64,000 nucleotides of DNA from Epiperipatus broadwayi. Taxonomy: Eukaryota > Onychophora > Udeonychophora > Euonychophora > Peripatidae. Shown here in pieces: positions 1 to 11,999 of this stretch. The position numbers and the translations under genes were made by a program. Under the pieces are notes generated by a model. It was not told the origin of the DNA. It was given only the letters and a program-made list of their open reading frames with translations, and did no database searches. The stretch is from positions 4,962,001 through 5,026,000 of the forward strand of contig JAQFVV010000013.1 of NCBI GenBank assembly GCA_028023455.1, read 5' to 3'. Within the stretch, counting starts at the first letter, position 1; the number at the start of each line of letters is the position of its first letter.

Positions 1-2035
1 TTTCATGAAGAGAAAGAGATTTTATACTTTTATTTTCAAATGACTAATTAAATCAAACAAAAATATGCATAATGAAGATATAATAATTAAAAACTCCCAG
101 TACATTCTTCTAGATGTATACACTGTATAATAATTTTAGTCTTGGACCATAAATGAAGAATTTAAACCTCATTAATATTCATGGGAAAAAAAAATCTGAA
201 ACAAAATTATGATTATAAAGAGGAAATATAAGTGCTAAAAATATAGAATCACAAAATTGACTAATGTCATTTGATAAAATAGAAAATAGTTCAATGAGCA
301 CTAGTAGCTGATATAACACAAATGTATGTAATACTTCTCAGAATGTTTCAGCTTTGATTAAAACTTCAGACAACTTTAAATACATATCATGACTTTACTT
401 GCATTTTGTTTTTCTTTTACAATTTGTTTATATTTAATAGTTATTATTATTATTTTTTAAAAATAACTTGGTTAAAATGTTTCTAATGTTAGGGTAACAA
501 AGGTTACTAATCTTTTTGTAATATTAATAATTATCATACAAAAAATAACCAGTATTGATGTAGGGGGGAAAAAAAGATCATTTAGCTGTAAAATACTTGG
601 TGATAATAGTTCTGAATATAATATGGATAAATCAATAGTCGGCACTAATACAGAAAAATGAATTAAAAAGCTCATACATAGCAAAAAAAAAGATTTTTAG
701 ATTATGCAGTTATATTGTAACACCATTGAAAAAGTGGAAACAATTGCTAAAATGAATTGATTAAAAGCAAATGGCAGGTGATAACAATAATAGGTGATCA
801 TTTGTGAAAAGGCCACGATTGTTTGAAGAATTTTAAGTTGTCTCTTATTACAAATATTATATCTGTGAAGAAGTTCATTGCATCACAGTATGACTCACCA
901 GATTCAGGAAAATTTTATTATTATAATAAAATATGATGAGGCTGCTAGTATAGATAAACTGCTGTTGAAAATTATCTCATAAGAAAGTGAAATTCTGAAA
1001 TCAGTGATCTGTGTGAATTTTTATTCGGATAGTTAAGTTTGTTTACATTTAAATTTTATGCTTTTAAAGATGAATTTTAGTTCTCATTAAAATCTGACTG
1101 TATAGAATTTACAGTCAGATTTAATACATTTTTTTATTTGTATTTTTGATATTCCTTTCACAAATGATTGGATTGGATGATCACTTCAATCTAAGCCAAG
1201 GGCCTGAAATGAATTACATAAATTTTAATATAAGCTACAATAAATAGATAATGTAATGAATGAACTTATGGCATCAATTACTTTGTTGTATCAGACCTTA
1301 CTGTACTATAATAACATTATTTTGCAATAGGTATGGATCCTATAATTAATAAGAAAGAATCAAATTCTTGAATTAAAAATAACTAAAATTTCTCAAAAAT
1401 ATGACTTCTTTATAAAAAAATTAATTAGTAATTTTTTCTGATGTATAGTAGATTGTAAGGAATTATAATCTGAACAATCTTGAATTGAAAGATTGCTTGC
1501 AATTGATGCTATTCTTACAAAAAATCAAATCAAATCTGAATGCTGCATTAAGATCATTTTGGGTAGTTGAGATTTCTCAAGCAGGGGGCTAGCCTAAAGT
1601 CAAAGTATCTTACTATTGCCCTATAAATTTATTATAGTATTTCTGATTCATAGATTCTCTACACATTACTCCAATCAATATAATTATCTCATCTATCCAT
1701 CTGATTAAATAAAGAAATGAATTATATAATTCCTCCAAATTCTTGCAAAATTTGGATTTTATTCCAGAATTTTAATCTCAACATTTCAACTATTTGATTA
1801 TGGTAATTCTCAAAGATAAAATTATAATTCAGTAAAACAAACATATATACATATAATATATTCACATATGAATAGTATGTATAATAAATATATATTTACA
1901 TTTACAATATAAAAAATCTAAATAGTTTTTACATATCAATTAATTGTATATAATTTTAAAAATTAATTATGTTTTATAATATTTAGAAGTGACATGTGAA
2001 AACATTTAAATGCTTTTAATGTAAATATAACCACT
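1..2035. other. AT-rich non-coding DNA
   Basis: I see no coding exon, RNA gene or recognisable mobile element. The stretch has many short A/T runs, very few CpG dinucleotides and stop codons in all frames. The only distinct structure is the perfect hairpin listed at 1090-1122. Confidence 0.6.
1090..1122. repeat. Perfect 13-bp inverted repeat (hairpin)
   Basis: Arms AAATCTGACTGTA (1090-1102) and TACAGTCAGATTT (1110-1122) are exact reverse complements around a 7-nt loop. No flanking duplication is evident. It may be the remnant of a small foldback element. Confidence 0.6.
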
Positions 2036-3450
2036 ACTACATCTTCTGAATAGCAAGCATTTTAAATGAAGATATAAAACATGCAATTAAATCTTTAAAG
2101 GAAAAATCTTCAGAAAAAGAAAGAATTAATAATGACATCTTAAAAAAAGCAGGTATAGAAATAAAAAATTTGCTGACAAAACAAGATACCAACTGCTTAG
2201 TAATAGTAATATTTAAAAAAGGTGATAAAAATATATTAAAATTCATCAATTTTTAAAAAACTATTTATCAGGAAAATTGCAATTTGTCTAGAGGTAATTT
2301 TGGATTCAAACTAACCAAAAGAACAAGCTGGATATAAAAGTTATTTTACCACTGTAGATCACATTCAAGTATTAAGAGAAGTTATAAAAAAAAAACCAAT
2401 GAATGTGATTTGCCGCTGTGCTTTGGATTTGTAGATTATGAAAAACATTTGATTTTTTACAAGTATTTCTACAGTGATATCAACTTTGGATCTTTGAGGA
2501 TACCCATATATCTTAAAGAATATTTATCAAAATAGAACAGTAATGATCATTTTCATGATGATCCTAAGAATATTATTAACCTTTATAAGGGATGAATAGC
2601 AGAGTGATTTCATATCTCCAAATCTTTTAACACATGTTTTACAAAAGTATTTTGAGGACTAAAATAGAAAGTTAAGGGGGGTGGTTGTATATGAACATTA
2701 TTTAAGTCATCTAGAATTTGCAGATGATGTGGCTGTTTGGCCAAAGAATATTTCAGAGCTGTAGAAAATGTTGCAAGAATTATCAAATGAAAATAAGATT
2801 GTAAAATATGAAAAAGATTAAAGTAATGTTCAATAAATTTTCTCATAAAAAAAAAATTAAAAAAAGTTAACAATTATAAATGTCATAGTCAAATTACTAA
2901 TACAGATAGAAACATAATAAATGAAATTAATGATAGAATTAAACTTGAATAAACTGCTTTCAATAGAAATAAATTAATAATAAAAGGAAATACACCTATG
3001 TTTTTGAAAAAAGAAGATTCTTAATAAATGTCTTTACTATTTCTTTTTCATAGGAGATGGATCCTTAATAGAAAAGGAATAAAAAGTCTTCCAATTATTC
3101 AATAAAATATTAAAATATGTACAGTATATATAGGAAGCAACAAGAAAGGATCAAAACTAAAGTATTTGAGTGAGAGAATAACAAGAATAATTGATGACCT
3201 TATTGAAAGAATTAACATATTGAAATGGAGATGGGTTTGACATACTGCTAGAAGGATTGATAATGGATGGATAGTTAAAGTTTAAACTGACTCCTGAGAG
3301 ATTATAAATAAACTAGAAAGAGACCATATATGTGATACATGAATGATGTGAAAAAAATTTATCAAATAGAGAAAATGGATTAAACTTGAAGAGGCCTTCA
3401 TCTTGAGGTGCATAAATAATGGTTGTAAATGATGAATGAATTCTTTATAC
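2036..3450 (+). mobile_element. Decayed non-LTR retrotransposon, RTE-like reverse transcriptase
   Basis: Broken reading frames on the plus strand follow the order of a LINE reverse transcriptase. An N-terminal stretch with AIKSLKEKSSEKERI lies near 2080. A block beginning EQAGYKS lies at 2321, continues as TTVDHIQVLREVIKKK and, after a frameshift in a poly-A run, as DLPLCFGFVDYEKH. The catalytic box appears as FADDV at 2717-2731. The C-terminal block has ERINILKWRW near 3210-3240 and EAFILRC near 3390. This order and the C-terminal W-rich block match the endonuclease/reverse-transcriptase proteins of the RTE group. The end, with repeated ATGA-type motifs around 3425, also fits RTE tails. In-frame stops and frameshifts show the copy is dead. 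The 5' end and endonuclease are missing. Confidence 0.8.
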
Positions 3451-5627
3451 TTATAATCAGAGAATTGAAATGTTGGGATAACTAGTATTTTGTAAATTGT
3501 TTCAGAAGTAAAAGCAAATTTGATATGAATTTGAAGAAACTGTATAATTTATTTCTTTAAAAATATCATTATCATTTTCAAACACTATTGATCCACTATA
3601 GAATGAAAGTTTCCAAATGTAATCCAAATACTCCATTATCTAACTTTTCTTCTCCACAACACATTCATAAAATTCCTTATTTCATCCAACCACATCAAAT
3701 GTGATTTTCTTTTTTTAAGTCTTTTACAATCCCTTGGAATCTAATTTAAAATTACAACAGTTGATATCATTTTTTCTAGTAATATGTACAGTCTAGCTAC
3801 ATTTTAGTTTCTTAAATTTTTCATTGATGTCAGTTCTTTCACCCATGTATTTTATTTGTGATCTCCTAATAACACTCCCAACATAGACATCTCCATAGTG
3901 CAATGAGTGGACTGAAGCCTTCCTGATCTATGGACCTTGAGTTCCAGAATGTGCCATTCTACCAGGGCATCAAATCACAAATAAAAACAATAGGTCTTGA
4001 CACTATTAACATGTTTAAGGTCTTATTTCTTTAAAAATAACATTTTTTCACTTTAAAACTTTTATTTATTTGGAGTTTGTAATAATATAAAACCTAAAAG
4101 ATTATTTTACAGAAGCTATTAAAGATAATAAGTACTAATAAAATAGAATGGTATTAAATTATGTATTTAAGGCAATATATTATAATAAATAGTATGTGAT
4201 AATTATTTTAAAAATAGATGTCTGTATGAATATATAAGTTTTATGCCAAATAATAAAATAAGCTTATTAAATGGCTAACAACATACCCTAAACATGGTAA
4301 TTATTTATCATCAATGATAGTCTATTATTATTTCCATCTCTCACTACTTAATAATTTCTTGTTAACATTTTATATTTAGGATAAGGTTTAGAATTTCCTT
4401 ATAAAAAATTAAAAAACTTTTTACATCATTAAAATGCATGTTAAATGTAAGTAATGACTGTTACTGATTTTAAAATTAAATATAGTTTGTTAGCTGTAAC
4501 CTTCAAAAATATTTATAATTTCCTGGAAATCATATTGATTTTTAAATTCTAAATCAATCAAAAAATATTATTTATGATTTCATTATTTGTGTATTTAAAT
4601 TTTTATTGCATTGATAATCATTTTTCAAAATAAAAATCTTCACTATTTGGTCAGACTAAACTAAAATATGTGTATTTATCCCCAAGATAATATAAAGCCT
4701 ATTCCGTTCATTAATATAAATTTTATGAAATAGAGTGGAAAATTGTATGCTCATGCATGGATACATATATAATAACAAATCAAATTTATTTGCAGAAATT
4801 TAAAACAAAATATAACATATCCTTTCAATAAAAGTTAAATATTTGATAGCAAAGTTATGACTTTCATTTAAACAAAGAAAAATAAAGTAGGGCTGAAAAA
4901 AAAAAAGAAAATACAAATAAGTAAGATTTCATAAAATAAAATTATTAGAATGATATAATATAGAACTACAATATATAATTTAAGAAAATAAATAATTACA
5001 GTATACAAAATTATATATATATAAAGTAAGACAACCAGTAGAAAAAGTCATATTTTTTGGTTTAATTGATCCTTTGCTAAATTATGAAATAGAGAAAATT
5101 ATCAGCACACATTACAAAGATATCACATGCATCAGAGAAATTGACTGTTTAGATAATGAGTCAAAATCAAACAAGATTACAGATGTCAGATATAATAGAT
5201 ATGTATTGGCTTTTTTTGGTGAAGGTCACCAGATGAAGATATTTAATCTAAGAAAATATAAATCTGATGAACATTAAAATATAATCATGGTAAAGATATA
5301 TTTGATTATAAAGATATGACTAAAGTCATTGTTGATGTTGTTCTCCAAATACATGATTTTGAATGATGCATAGCATAAAGTAACAGATAAGAACAAATAA
5401 GTAATTAAAAAATATTACAATTTTTTATAAAAACATCACAGGAGGCAAAAGTCTCAATGATAAAGATTATTGCTTGTACAGCTTAATAAAGAAAGAATGC
5501 CAGTAATATACCAAAATAAAATAGTCTTGAGATCTAAGTTAGGCATTTCTATCTGGTGTCCAGTAACTACTCATGTTTATGTAAAATAATACAGAATGTA
5601 TATACATATGTTAAATCACTAAAATCC
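3451..5627. other. Non-coding AT-rich stretch
   Basis: I see nothing assignable apart from the small open frame at 5074-5277. A more GC-balanced patch around 3870-3990 may be a fragment of an interspersed repeat, but I could not match it to anything else in the window. Confidence 0.5.
5074..5277 (+). other. Small open frame of unknown nature (67 codons)
   Basis: ATG to stop, rich in Lys, Ile, Asn and Asp. The frame also appears open somewhat upstream of the ATG (near 5050). It has balanced polar composition, unlike most random AT-rich frames here, so it may be a fragment of a decayed element or retrocopy. I recognise no domain, and there is no splice or promoter context that argues for a real gene. 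Confidence 0.15.
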
Positions 5628-6243
5628 AGTCAACAATTAGACAACCCCAATATCAATAATAATCAACAACCTCAAACTATTATCAAGGCAACCCTTTAAC
5701 AATAAAGGTTGAATCCCATCTTTATTTATGGACAATACATGCACTAAAGATTGCAACTTGACCACAGAGACTGAAATTATTTCTACAAAAAAGTGTAAGT
5801 AAACCTACAGGTAAATATAATCTGTTCTGAATGCAGACTAATAAATAGTCAATTATAACATTATAAATTGCAATTATAATTTCCAATTGCATCCAAAGTA
5901 TTATTTAAATAAGTGTAATAATGCATTTATAAGTAATCATTAAAAAATAGTCAACACTTAGACAAATCCAATAACAAACAAACTCAAACTGTTGTCAAGG
6001 CAACCTACTTTTAACAATACATGTGGAATTCCATCTTTATTTATAGTTGACTATATTTATATAGACACTAAAGATTGCAACTTGACCTCAGAGACTGAAA
6101 TTATTGATACAAAGAAGTTTAAATAAATCTTCTAAATCAGGTAAATATAACCTGTTCTGAATGCAGACTAATAAATAGCCAATTATAACATTTCAAATTG
6201 TAATTATAATTTCTAATTGCACCCAAAGTATTAAATAATAAAT
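5628..6243. repeat. Two-copy tandem repeat, about 320 and 295 bp units
   Basis: Unit 1 begins AGTCAACAATTAGACAA at 5628 and unit 2 begins AGTCAACACTTAGACAA at 5949. The shared order of landmarks is TTGTCAAGGCAACC-like, then TCCATCTTTATTTAT, then CACTAAAGATTGCAACTTGACC, then CTGTTCTGAATGCAGACTAA, then CCAAAGTATT. The copies differ by scattered substitutions and small indels, so the duplication is old. Confidence 0.8.
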
Positions 6244-7745
6244 ATAATAATGCTCAAGTCTAAATGGATTTGTATGGTGAATGAATATTAGGAGAATAAT
6301 ATATTACTATTTTGATAACTATCCATTATGTTAATAATAAAAATGACTATTAAGCAACGATATAGCATTTAAAATCTTACTTTTGATACCAAAAAGGCTT
6401 TATGAATATATACATAGGCCTCAAGAAATAACATATCTTCTTTCTGGGTTATAATCTGTGATTTGAATTAAGTCTAATGCACCTCAATAAAATTTATAAA
6501 GTTGATACAAGCTTAGGATTTTTCTTTCAGATATTTGGAGTACAACCAATACAGCAAGCCAATCAAATATTGCCAATAGATGTCTAGAGATTACTAAAAG
6601 AATTATTATACAATGATTGTAAAAATAAAAAAAGATGATTGTGATATGATTCAATCATCATCATTAGTGGAGAGGTATTTCACTCCCATTGGGACTAATA
6701 ATGATTTACCTTTGATATATATTACTCAAATTTATTCTGCACATTCATAAATTTTAGTAATCACTTATTCACAACAATCACTTTTCATCAAATACTGAAA
6801 TGATTATTAATTATTCTTTATTAAATTAGAAATCATTTTATTCCAGTTATTCTTAAATAAAATCTTTAAATTTAATAAAATTCAAATGTATCTCTTTATT
6901 CTTTATAGGCGCTGATAATCTTTATTTTTTTATCATCCATTTTCTTCAACTTGTGCAGGATGACTATACTTTTTTTTTAAAAAAAAATATAATCAAGTGC
7001 ATCCTTATATTTCAAACATATAATTCCAAACATTAAATAAAATATATAATGGAATCTCAAATGCATCTTGATAAATCAACTTTTTTTCTATTAGATCTAG
7101 ACCATAAATGAAAATTTACATAATACAGACTAGTGAGGCTTGGTCTTTATTTGTTGTTTGAAATGCATTTTTTTAATGCATCTTAAAAAACATCAAAATG
7201 TTCTCCCGATGACTGTATCTTTAAAATGTATGAGTGAGATTAATTGCAATTTTTGAGGAGAATATATTGTACTGGCCGTACATGTAAGTTCATCCAACAA
7301 GATCTAGAATCTGAGCAAAAGTACCTCAAATCCAGCTATGCCAAAGGTATACAGATCAGGAGAAATCATGAATTCTAACCCATTTGCCCATTCCCCAAAT
7401 CTAAGAGCTCATGAACATCTCCAGTAATACAGAGAGTTTATTCTTAATCCATGTCCCAGAGACACAGCGGAGAGGCATGATATCTTAAAGATGGTGATGA
7501 TAAATCTGCTCATATATGTGTGAAACCTCAAGTAACCCAGTACAAGGACATATTAATAATGAAATATTATATTTTGTTTCTAATAAAATACTAATTTGAA
7601 CATTGAACACACTTATACAGATCACTCTCATCTTATTTTTTTATTTTGTATACGGTTTAAACTTAATAGAATTTTATTACTGATTAATTTGTACATAGTC
7701 CCATATTAAGTTACTGTTTAAAAATATAACATATAGCTTCTTCAG
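6244..7745. other. Non-coding stretch left of the mitochondrial insertion
   Basis: Mostly A/T-rich with no supported gene. The patch at about 7260-7560 is less AT-rich and looks like an interspersed-repeat fragment, but it has no second copy that I can see in this window. Confidence 0.4.
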
Positions 7746-8790
7746 CTAGTATTCAATATAGAATAATCTTATTATTCCCTTAGAAACTATCATTCTTCAA
7801 GAATGATAATGCTCATATGAAATTCTTGACAAACAAAACAAACCAGAAGAACAGAGTCCATGCCCCACCATCTTCCAAATAGCCACATTGATCCTTCATT
7901 TACATATAACAAACACTGACCTAATCATCAACCCTATATGCCCAACCAAAGAATAGGCAATTAATGCCTTCAAATCAACTTGTCGAATACAAACTATTCT
8001 AGTTATAATTGCCTCAAACAAACTAAGACAAACAAAAAACTCACTAAACTTAACTGAAATTCCTTTAAAAATTATTGAAAAACGAATAACCTCATAACTT
8101 TAACAAAACACTAGCCAAAATCATTGACCCAGAGATAGGTGCTTCAACATGAGCTTTAGGTAATCAAATATGAACAACATATATTGGTAACTTTACCAAA
8201 AAAGCCAACATACAAATAATCAAATATAATATTATAAATTCCCTTATTAAAAAATAATTTTTTATTATCATAATAAAAGATATTCTACCCATTCACCAAT
8301 ACATTCCAACAACCCCCATTAATAACGGGAAAGAAGCAAACAAAGTATAAAACAATAAATATAATATTGCCTGAAGTCGTTCAGGTTGATATCCTCATCC
8401 TATAATTAAAATAATGGTAGGAATCAATGAAAACTCAAACAACACATAAAATACCAAAATATTTAATGAAACAAAAGTATAAAATAAAATAACATTCAAA
8501 CCTAAAATTATTAAACAAAAATAATATTTACTAATATCTAACAATAAAATTTTCATTCTAGCAATTATTATTAACACAAATGTTAATATTCTCAATATAA
8601 CTAATGGCATCGACACCATATCAATACCAAACTCAAAAGAAATTCCTGATACAAACATACACAAATTTAACTTAGTTATAAAAAAAATTACTATAATAAC
8701 TAATATTATATTAACTATAAACCCTCAATTTATTAACTTAAATATTCACATGATAATTAATACAATAAACATTATTAAAATTTCTATCAT
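7746..8790 (-). pseudogene. nad4: Mitochondrial nad4 pseudogene (NADH dehydrogenase subunit 4)
   Basis: The start is ATG at 8790-8788, overlapping nad4L by 7 bp (ATGATAG), the classic nad4L/nad4 overlap. With mitochondrial code the frame reads through transmembrane segments and the hallmark blocks LPKAHVEAPISGSM, then, after a frameshift, EFFVCLSLFEAIM, LKALIAYSLVGHMG and GHGLCSSGLFCL. Near 8086 about 8 nt are lost relative to the usual LGGYGxxRFS block, shifting the frame. The copy ends at a TAG at 7748-7746 and lacks roughly the last 80-90 residues of a normal subunit 4. In mitochondria the product is a proton-pumping subunit of complex I. Here it is dead, because nuclear translation would also stop at the many TGA codons. 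Confidence 0.9.
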
Positions 8791-9083
8791 CTCACAATTC
8801 TTAAACTATTAAATAAATCATTTCCATGCCTCCGAATTAACCTAACCATTAATGATAAACCCAAACTCGCCCCACAAGCAGTTAAAGTCAAAAAAAAAAC
8901 TAAACTTAAAAACAACTCCTTCCCTAAAAACACCAGTCATGATATCATAACTCAAAAAATATTTAACATAATAAACTCCAACCTCAATAACATTGACAAC
9001 AAATGTGCTCGATATATAATAAATGTAATAACACCAATTATAATAAATATAATTGGAATTAATATCTTTAACTGAAAAATCAT
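8784..9083 (-). pseudogene. nad4L: Mitochondrial nad4L copy, open in mitochondrial code
   Basis: A 100-codon frame including the stop runs from ATG at 9083-9081 to TAG at 8786-8784. With invertebrate mitochondrial code it is uninterrupted and shows the family signature RAHLLSMLLSLEF early, TLTACGASLGLSLMV later and RSHGNDLFNSL at the end. Length and the three hydrophobic helices match NADH dehydrogenase subunit 4L. Several TGA codons (Trp in mitochondria) would be stops in the nucleus, so it is a passive copy. That it is still open argues for a fairly recent transfer, or simply reflects its short length. Confidence 0.9.
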
Positions 9084-9140
9084 CCCTCTTAGACTTCCAA
9101 AGTCTATATATACACCTATATAAGTTCAATCCACTCATTA
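9084..9140 (-). tRNA. trnP: trnP-like stub (anticodon TGG), NUMT copy
   Basis: Between rrnL and nad4L the minus strand has an anticodon arm TAGAC-TTTGGAA-GTCTA (5-bp stem, 7-nt loop) with anticodon TGG for proline. trnP next to nad4L on the same strand is the usual arthropod arrangement. I cannot fold a full cloverleaf: the 3' half is very short before the nad4L ATG. It is either a truncated-arm mitochondrial tRNA or a damaged copy. Confidence 0.4.
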
Positions 9141-10190
9141 AAAAACTTCATGTGGTCCTTTCATACTAACACAAAACATCTGAAGATAGAAACCAATCTG
9201 GTTTACACTGATTTGAACTCAGATCATGTAGAAATTTAGTAGTCGAACAGACTAATTTACACAACAGCTTCATCATATAATATTTCTAATCCAACATCGA
9301 GGTCATAATCTTCTTTGTAAATAAGAACTTTTAAAAAAAATTATGCTCTTATCCCTATAGTAACTTATTCTATTATTATTATTATTATTAATAAATCTAA
9401 ATTTATCAAATCATCTTTTAAAAGAAATTTTATTCTTTTGTTTCCCCAACAAAATAATTATATAAAGCTTAATAGGGTCTTCTCGTCCCTCAATTTCATT
9501 TTAGTTTCTTCACTAAAAAAATTATTTTTAACATTTAATTTAAGAAAGAATTGCCCCATTTATCCATTCATTCCAGTCTTAATTTATAAGACAAATGATT
9601 ATGCTACCTTAGCATAGTCATAAATACCATGGCCATTTAATGCTCATTGAGCAGACAATACCCTTTATATATTCAAAAAGCTATGTTTTTGATAAACAGA
9701 TGAAACAATTTTTGCTGAATTCCTAAAACTAATATATTCAATATATTTAAACATACATTATTTCTACTTTAACTTAATATACATACTATCTTTATTTTTC
9801 AATTCTTTAAAAAAATTCATAAAAACATCAACGCTAAACCGTTGATATCTTAACAAATACATTAAATTACCTATAGTAAATTTCATAAGAATTATATATC
9901 AAAAACTTCATTTCACTTCAAAACTTTTATTATAAAAATTTTTGCAACAATTTTAAATAAAACCTTAGATCAATTTTTTTAGAGAAATTAACTTAATTAT
10001 ATAATCATAAATCCATTATGCAAAAAGTACAAAAAATTACTTCCAAAATTTTAACTCATCCTTCCCAATTTTTTAATATAATCACTTACAAATAATATAA
10101 TTATTATTTACTTACATTTTAATGAAATAATTCCTAAAAATCTAATTCTAAAATCTTTTATTTAATTTATGTAAACAAATTAATCTTTTA
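9141..10190 (-). pseudogene. rrnL: Mitochondrial 16S rRNA copy (rrnL)
   Basis: The reverse complement carries the conserved large-subunit rRNA landmarks in order: TGACTATGCTAAGGTAGCA (complement near 9601-9619), GACGAGAAGACCCTATTAAG (near 9465-9484), GACCTCGATGTTGGATTA (near 9288-9305) and TGATCTGAGTTCAAATCAG near the 3' end (about 9208-9226). The 3' end lies close to nad4L and the 5' end near 10,190. Both ends are approximate. An ATT microsatellite (about 9374-9391) has expanded inside the gene, as can happen once a copy sits in the nucleus. Confidence 0.9.
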
Positions 10191-10199
10191 AACTTTTCA

Positions 10200-10832
10200 T
10201 AAAATCTTTATTAAATAATATTTACTTTATTAACATAAACATTAGTAATAACTTACTTTTAATTTAAAAACCATTAAAGGCCAAATTCGTGCCAGCAGCA
10301 GCGGTTATACGTCATTATAAATTAATTTTTTCTGAATAAATAAATTCAACCATATTTTTCTTAAAAATAAAATTTCTAAAAAAAATACTTTTAAAATATT
10401 TCCAAATCAATAATAAAACCAGAATTAGATACCCTGTTATTCTATCATTAAAATCATACTTCAAAGAAAAACAACAAAATAAATTTGACGGTACTAACTT
10501 TTACAAAGGAATTTGTTTCTATAATCGACAACCCACGACCCACCTTACTTAATACTTATTTGTATACCACAGTATATGAAATTATTTAAAATAAATCTCA
10601 AAATAGATTAACCTACTAAATCAGGTCAAGGTGCAATTTTATTAAGATGAAATGAATTACATTAATTTATATTTACATATACATAATTGAAAAATTATTA
10701 AAAACAGAATTAGTCAGTAAAATTTTATCATTATAATAAACTGAAAACCATTATTAATATGTACATATCACCAGTCATTCTTGTAAAAATCAAGAAAAGT
10801 CGAAACAAAGTAGATTAAATGGAAATTTAATC
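10200..10832 (+). pseudogene. rrnS: Mitochondrial 12S rRNA copy (rrnS), opposite strand to rrnL
   Basis: Plus-strand small-subunit landmarks appear in order: GTGCCAGCAGCAGCGGTTAT near 10,290 (530-loop), CCAGAATTAGATACCCTGTT near 10,419, TCAGGTCAAGGTGCAATTTT near 10,621, and AAGTCGAAACAAAGTAG near 10,797 followed by the terminal hairpin region ending about 10,832. The 5' end is uncertain. It is transcribed away from rrnL, so the two rRNA genes are head to head with no room for trnV. In most arthropods they are on the same strand, separated by trnV. Confidence 0.9.
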
Positions 10833-10865
10833 TAATACTTCAAACTTAAATTTAGAATTTAACCA

Positions 10866-11369
10866 ATGACAATCCTATACCTAACAATACTAATAATTGG
10901 AATATGATTTTTCTTTATGAACTATCCCATTTCAATGGGAATCTCCATTATTATTTACATAATTCCATTATCAATTTTAATTGGAATAAATTCCCAAAAT
11001 TTTTGATATAGATATGTAATTATCCTTATTTATTTAGGATGATTATTAATTCTCTTTCTTTACATTACCAGTTTAGCAAGCAATGAAAAATTCTTTTTTA
11101 AATTATCTTGATCTAACAAAATTATATGAATATCCATATTAATCTTCTTGTCACCAACATTCTTCCTATGTAATGAACAAACCCATAACATAGATTCATT
11201 ACAATTTAATGAACAAATTGAACTAAATCAAAGATTATCCTACACAAGATTTTTCGCGGAAAATATTAGAAAAATCACAATTTTTCTAGCATCCTACCTC
11301 TTACTATGCTTAATTAGAGTAGTAAAAATCTGTCGATTAACAGAAGGTTCAATTCGGACTCTAATTTAA
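10866..11369 (+). pseudogene. nad6: Mitochondrial nad6 copy, open in mitochondrial code
   Basis: 168 codons from ATG (10866-10868) to TAA (11367-11369) are uninterrupted when TGA is read as Trp, ATA as Met and AGA as Ser. The protein is hydrophobic with several membrane helices. It contains the signature YITSLASNEKF after a Tyr-Leu-Gly helix (about residues 60-80), as in arthropod NADH dehydrogenase subunit 6. A second helix (FLASYLLLCLISVV) lies near the C-terminus. Length is normal. In the nucleus the TGA codons make it untranslatable. It lies directly downstream of rrnS with only about 33 nt between, which leaves no room for a tRNA. Confidence 0.88.
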
Positions 11370-11990
11370 AAGATTAAGTACATGTATATACATATAATAC
11401 ATTAAGTAGTAATAATATAAAATATTTATGACTCACCTTTTTTTTTGGCGAGTCGATGTATTGAATATATTAATATTTAATAATACTAAAGATAATGAAT
11501 ATTAATTATATTTGAATATAATTAAATATTTATTATTAGATGAAATTAAATCTTATGAAAAACATATATATAATTAATACTTATATATTATATATGTATA
11601 TAAATATATGAATATATAAAACACAAAATAATGTATTATATAAAAACAAAACATTATGTATATTAATGTCAAATAAATAATATCAATTAAGTTTTATTGG
11701 ATTCTTTCAAAAAATATTAGATTAAAATCTAATTATTTTTATAAATATCTTAACCGCTACTTAAGAAAACTTTACTATACAACTATGCAAGATCATTTAA
11801 TTAAGTCCACGATTTTTGGAACATGTAAATATTAATTTTTATTGTCTTATTTTTTAAACATTTACAATATTTTTTTTTGTTTTGACACGATTCATATTTC
11901 ACGCATCTGCGTGAAATCACTTATACTCTAATTTATACTTACATCAATAAGTTTTTATATATATATTGGAACAGTCACAAAAGGTGAAGT
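11370..11990. other. Very AT-rich stretch right of nad6, with two hairpins
   Basis: Could be mitochondrial control-region DNA still attached to the NUMT, or host DNA; I cannot tell. Hairpin 1 is GACTCACC / GGCGAGTC around a T9 loop (11430-11454). Hairpin 2 is ATTTCACGCA-TC-TGCGTGAAAT (11896-11917), perfect 10-bp arms. No gene is seen. Confidence 0.4.
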
Positions 11991-11999
11991 TTGATGAAT

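Larger units (their letters stand above)
7746..11369. other. Nuclear insertion of mitochondrial DNA (NUMT)
   Basis: About 3.6 kb of mitochondrial sequence lies in nuclear DNA. In order it holds nad4 (minus, 3'-truncated), nad4L (minus), a trnP-like stub (minus), rrnL (minus), rrnS (plus) and nad6 (plus). The protein genes read only with the invertebrate mitochondrial code. The nad4 end is missing and nad4 carries a frameshift, so this is not a working mitochondrial segment. The left junction is near 7746. The right junction lies somewhere after the nad6 stop, because the AT-rich DNA to about 11,700 could be control region or host DNA. Flanks on both sides look nuclear. A chimeric assembly is the main alternative explanation. 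Confidence 0.85.

Noticed and set aside
8842-9138. 98-codon minus-strand open frame in standard code
   Set aside because: It is out of frame with the real mitochondrial nad4L on the same strand and has no family signature.
11430-11454. Bacterial-type terminator (GC stem with T-run)
   Set aside because: The T-run is the loop, not the tail, and the context is eukaryotic or mitochondrial.
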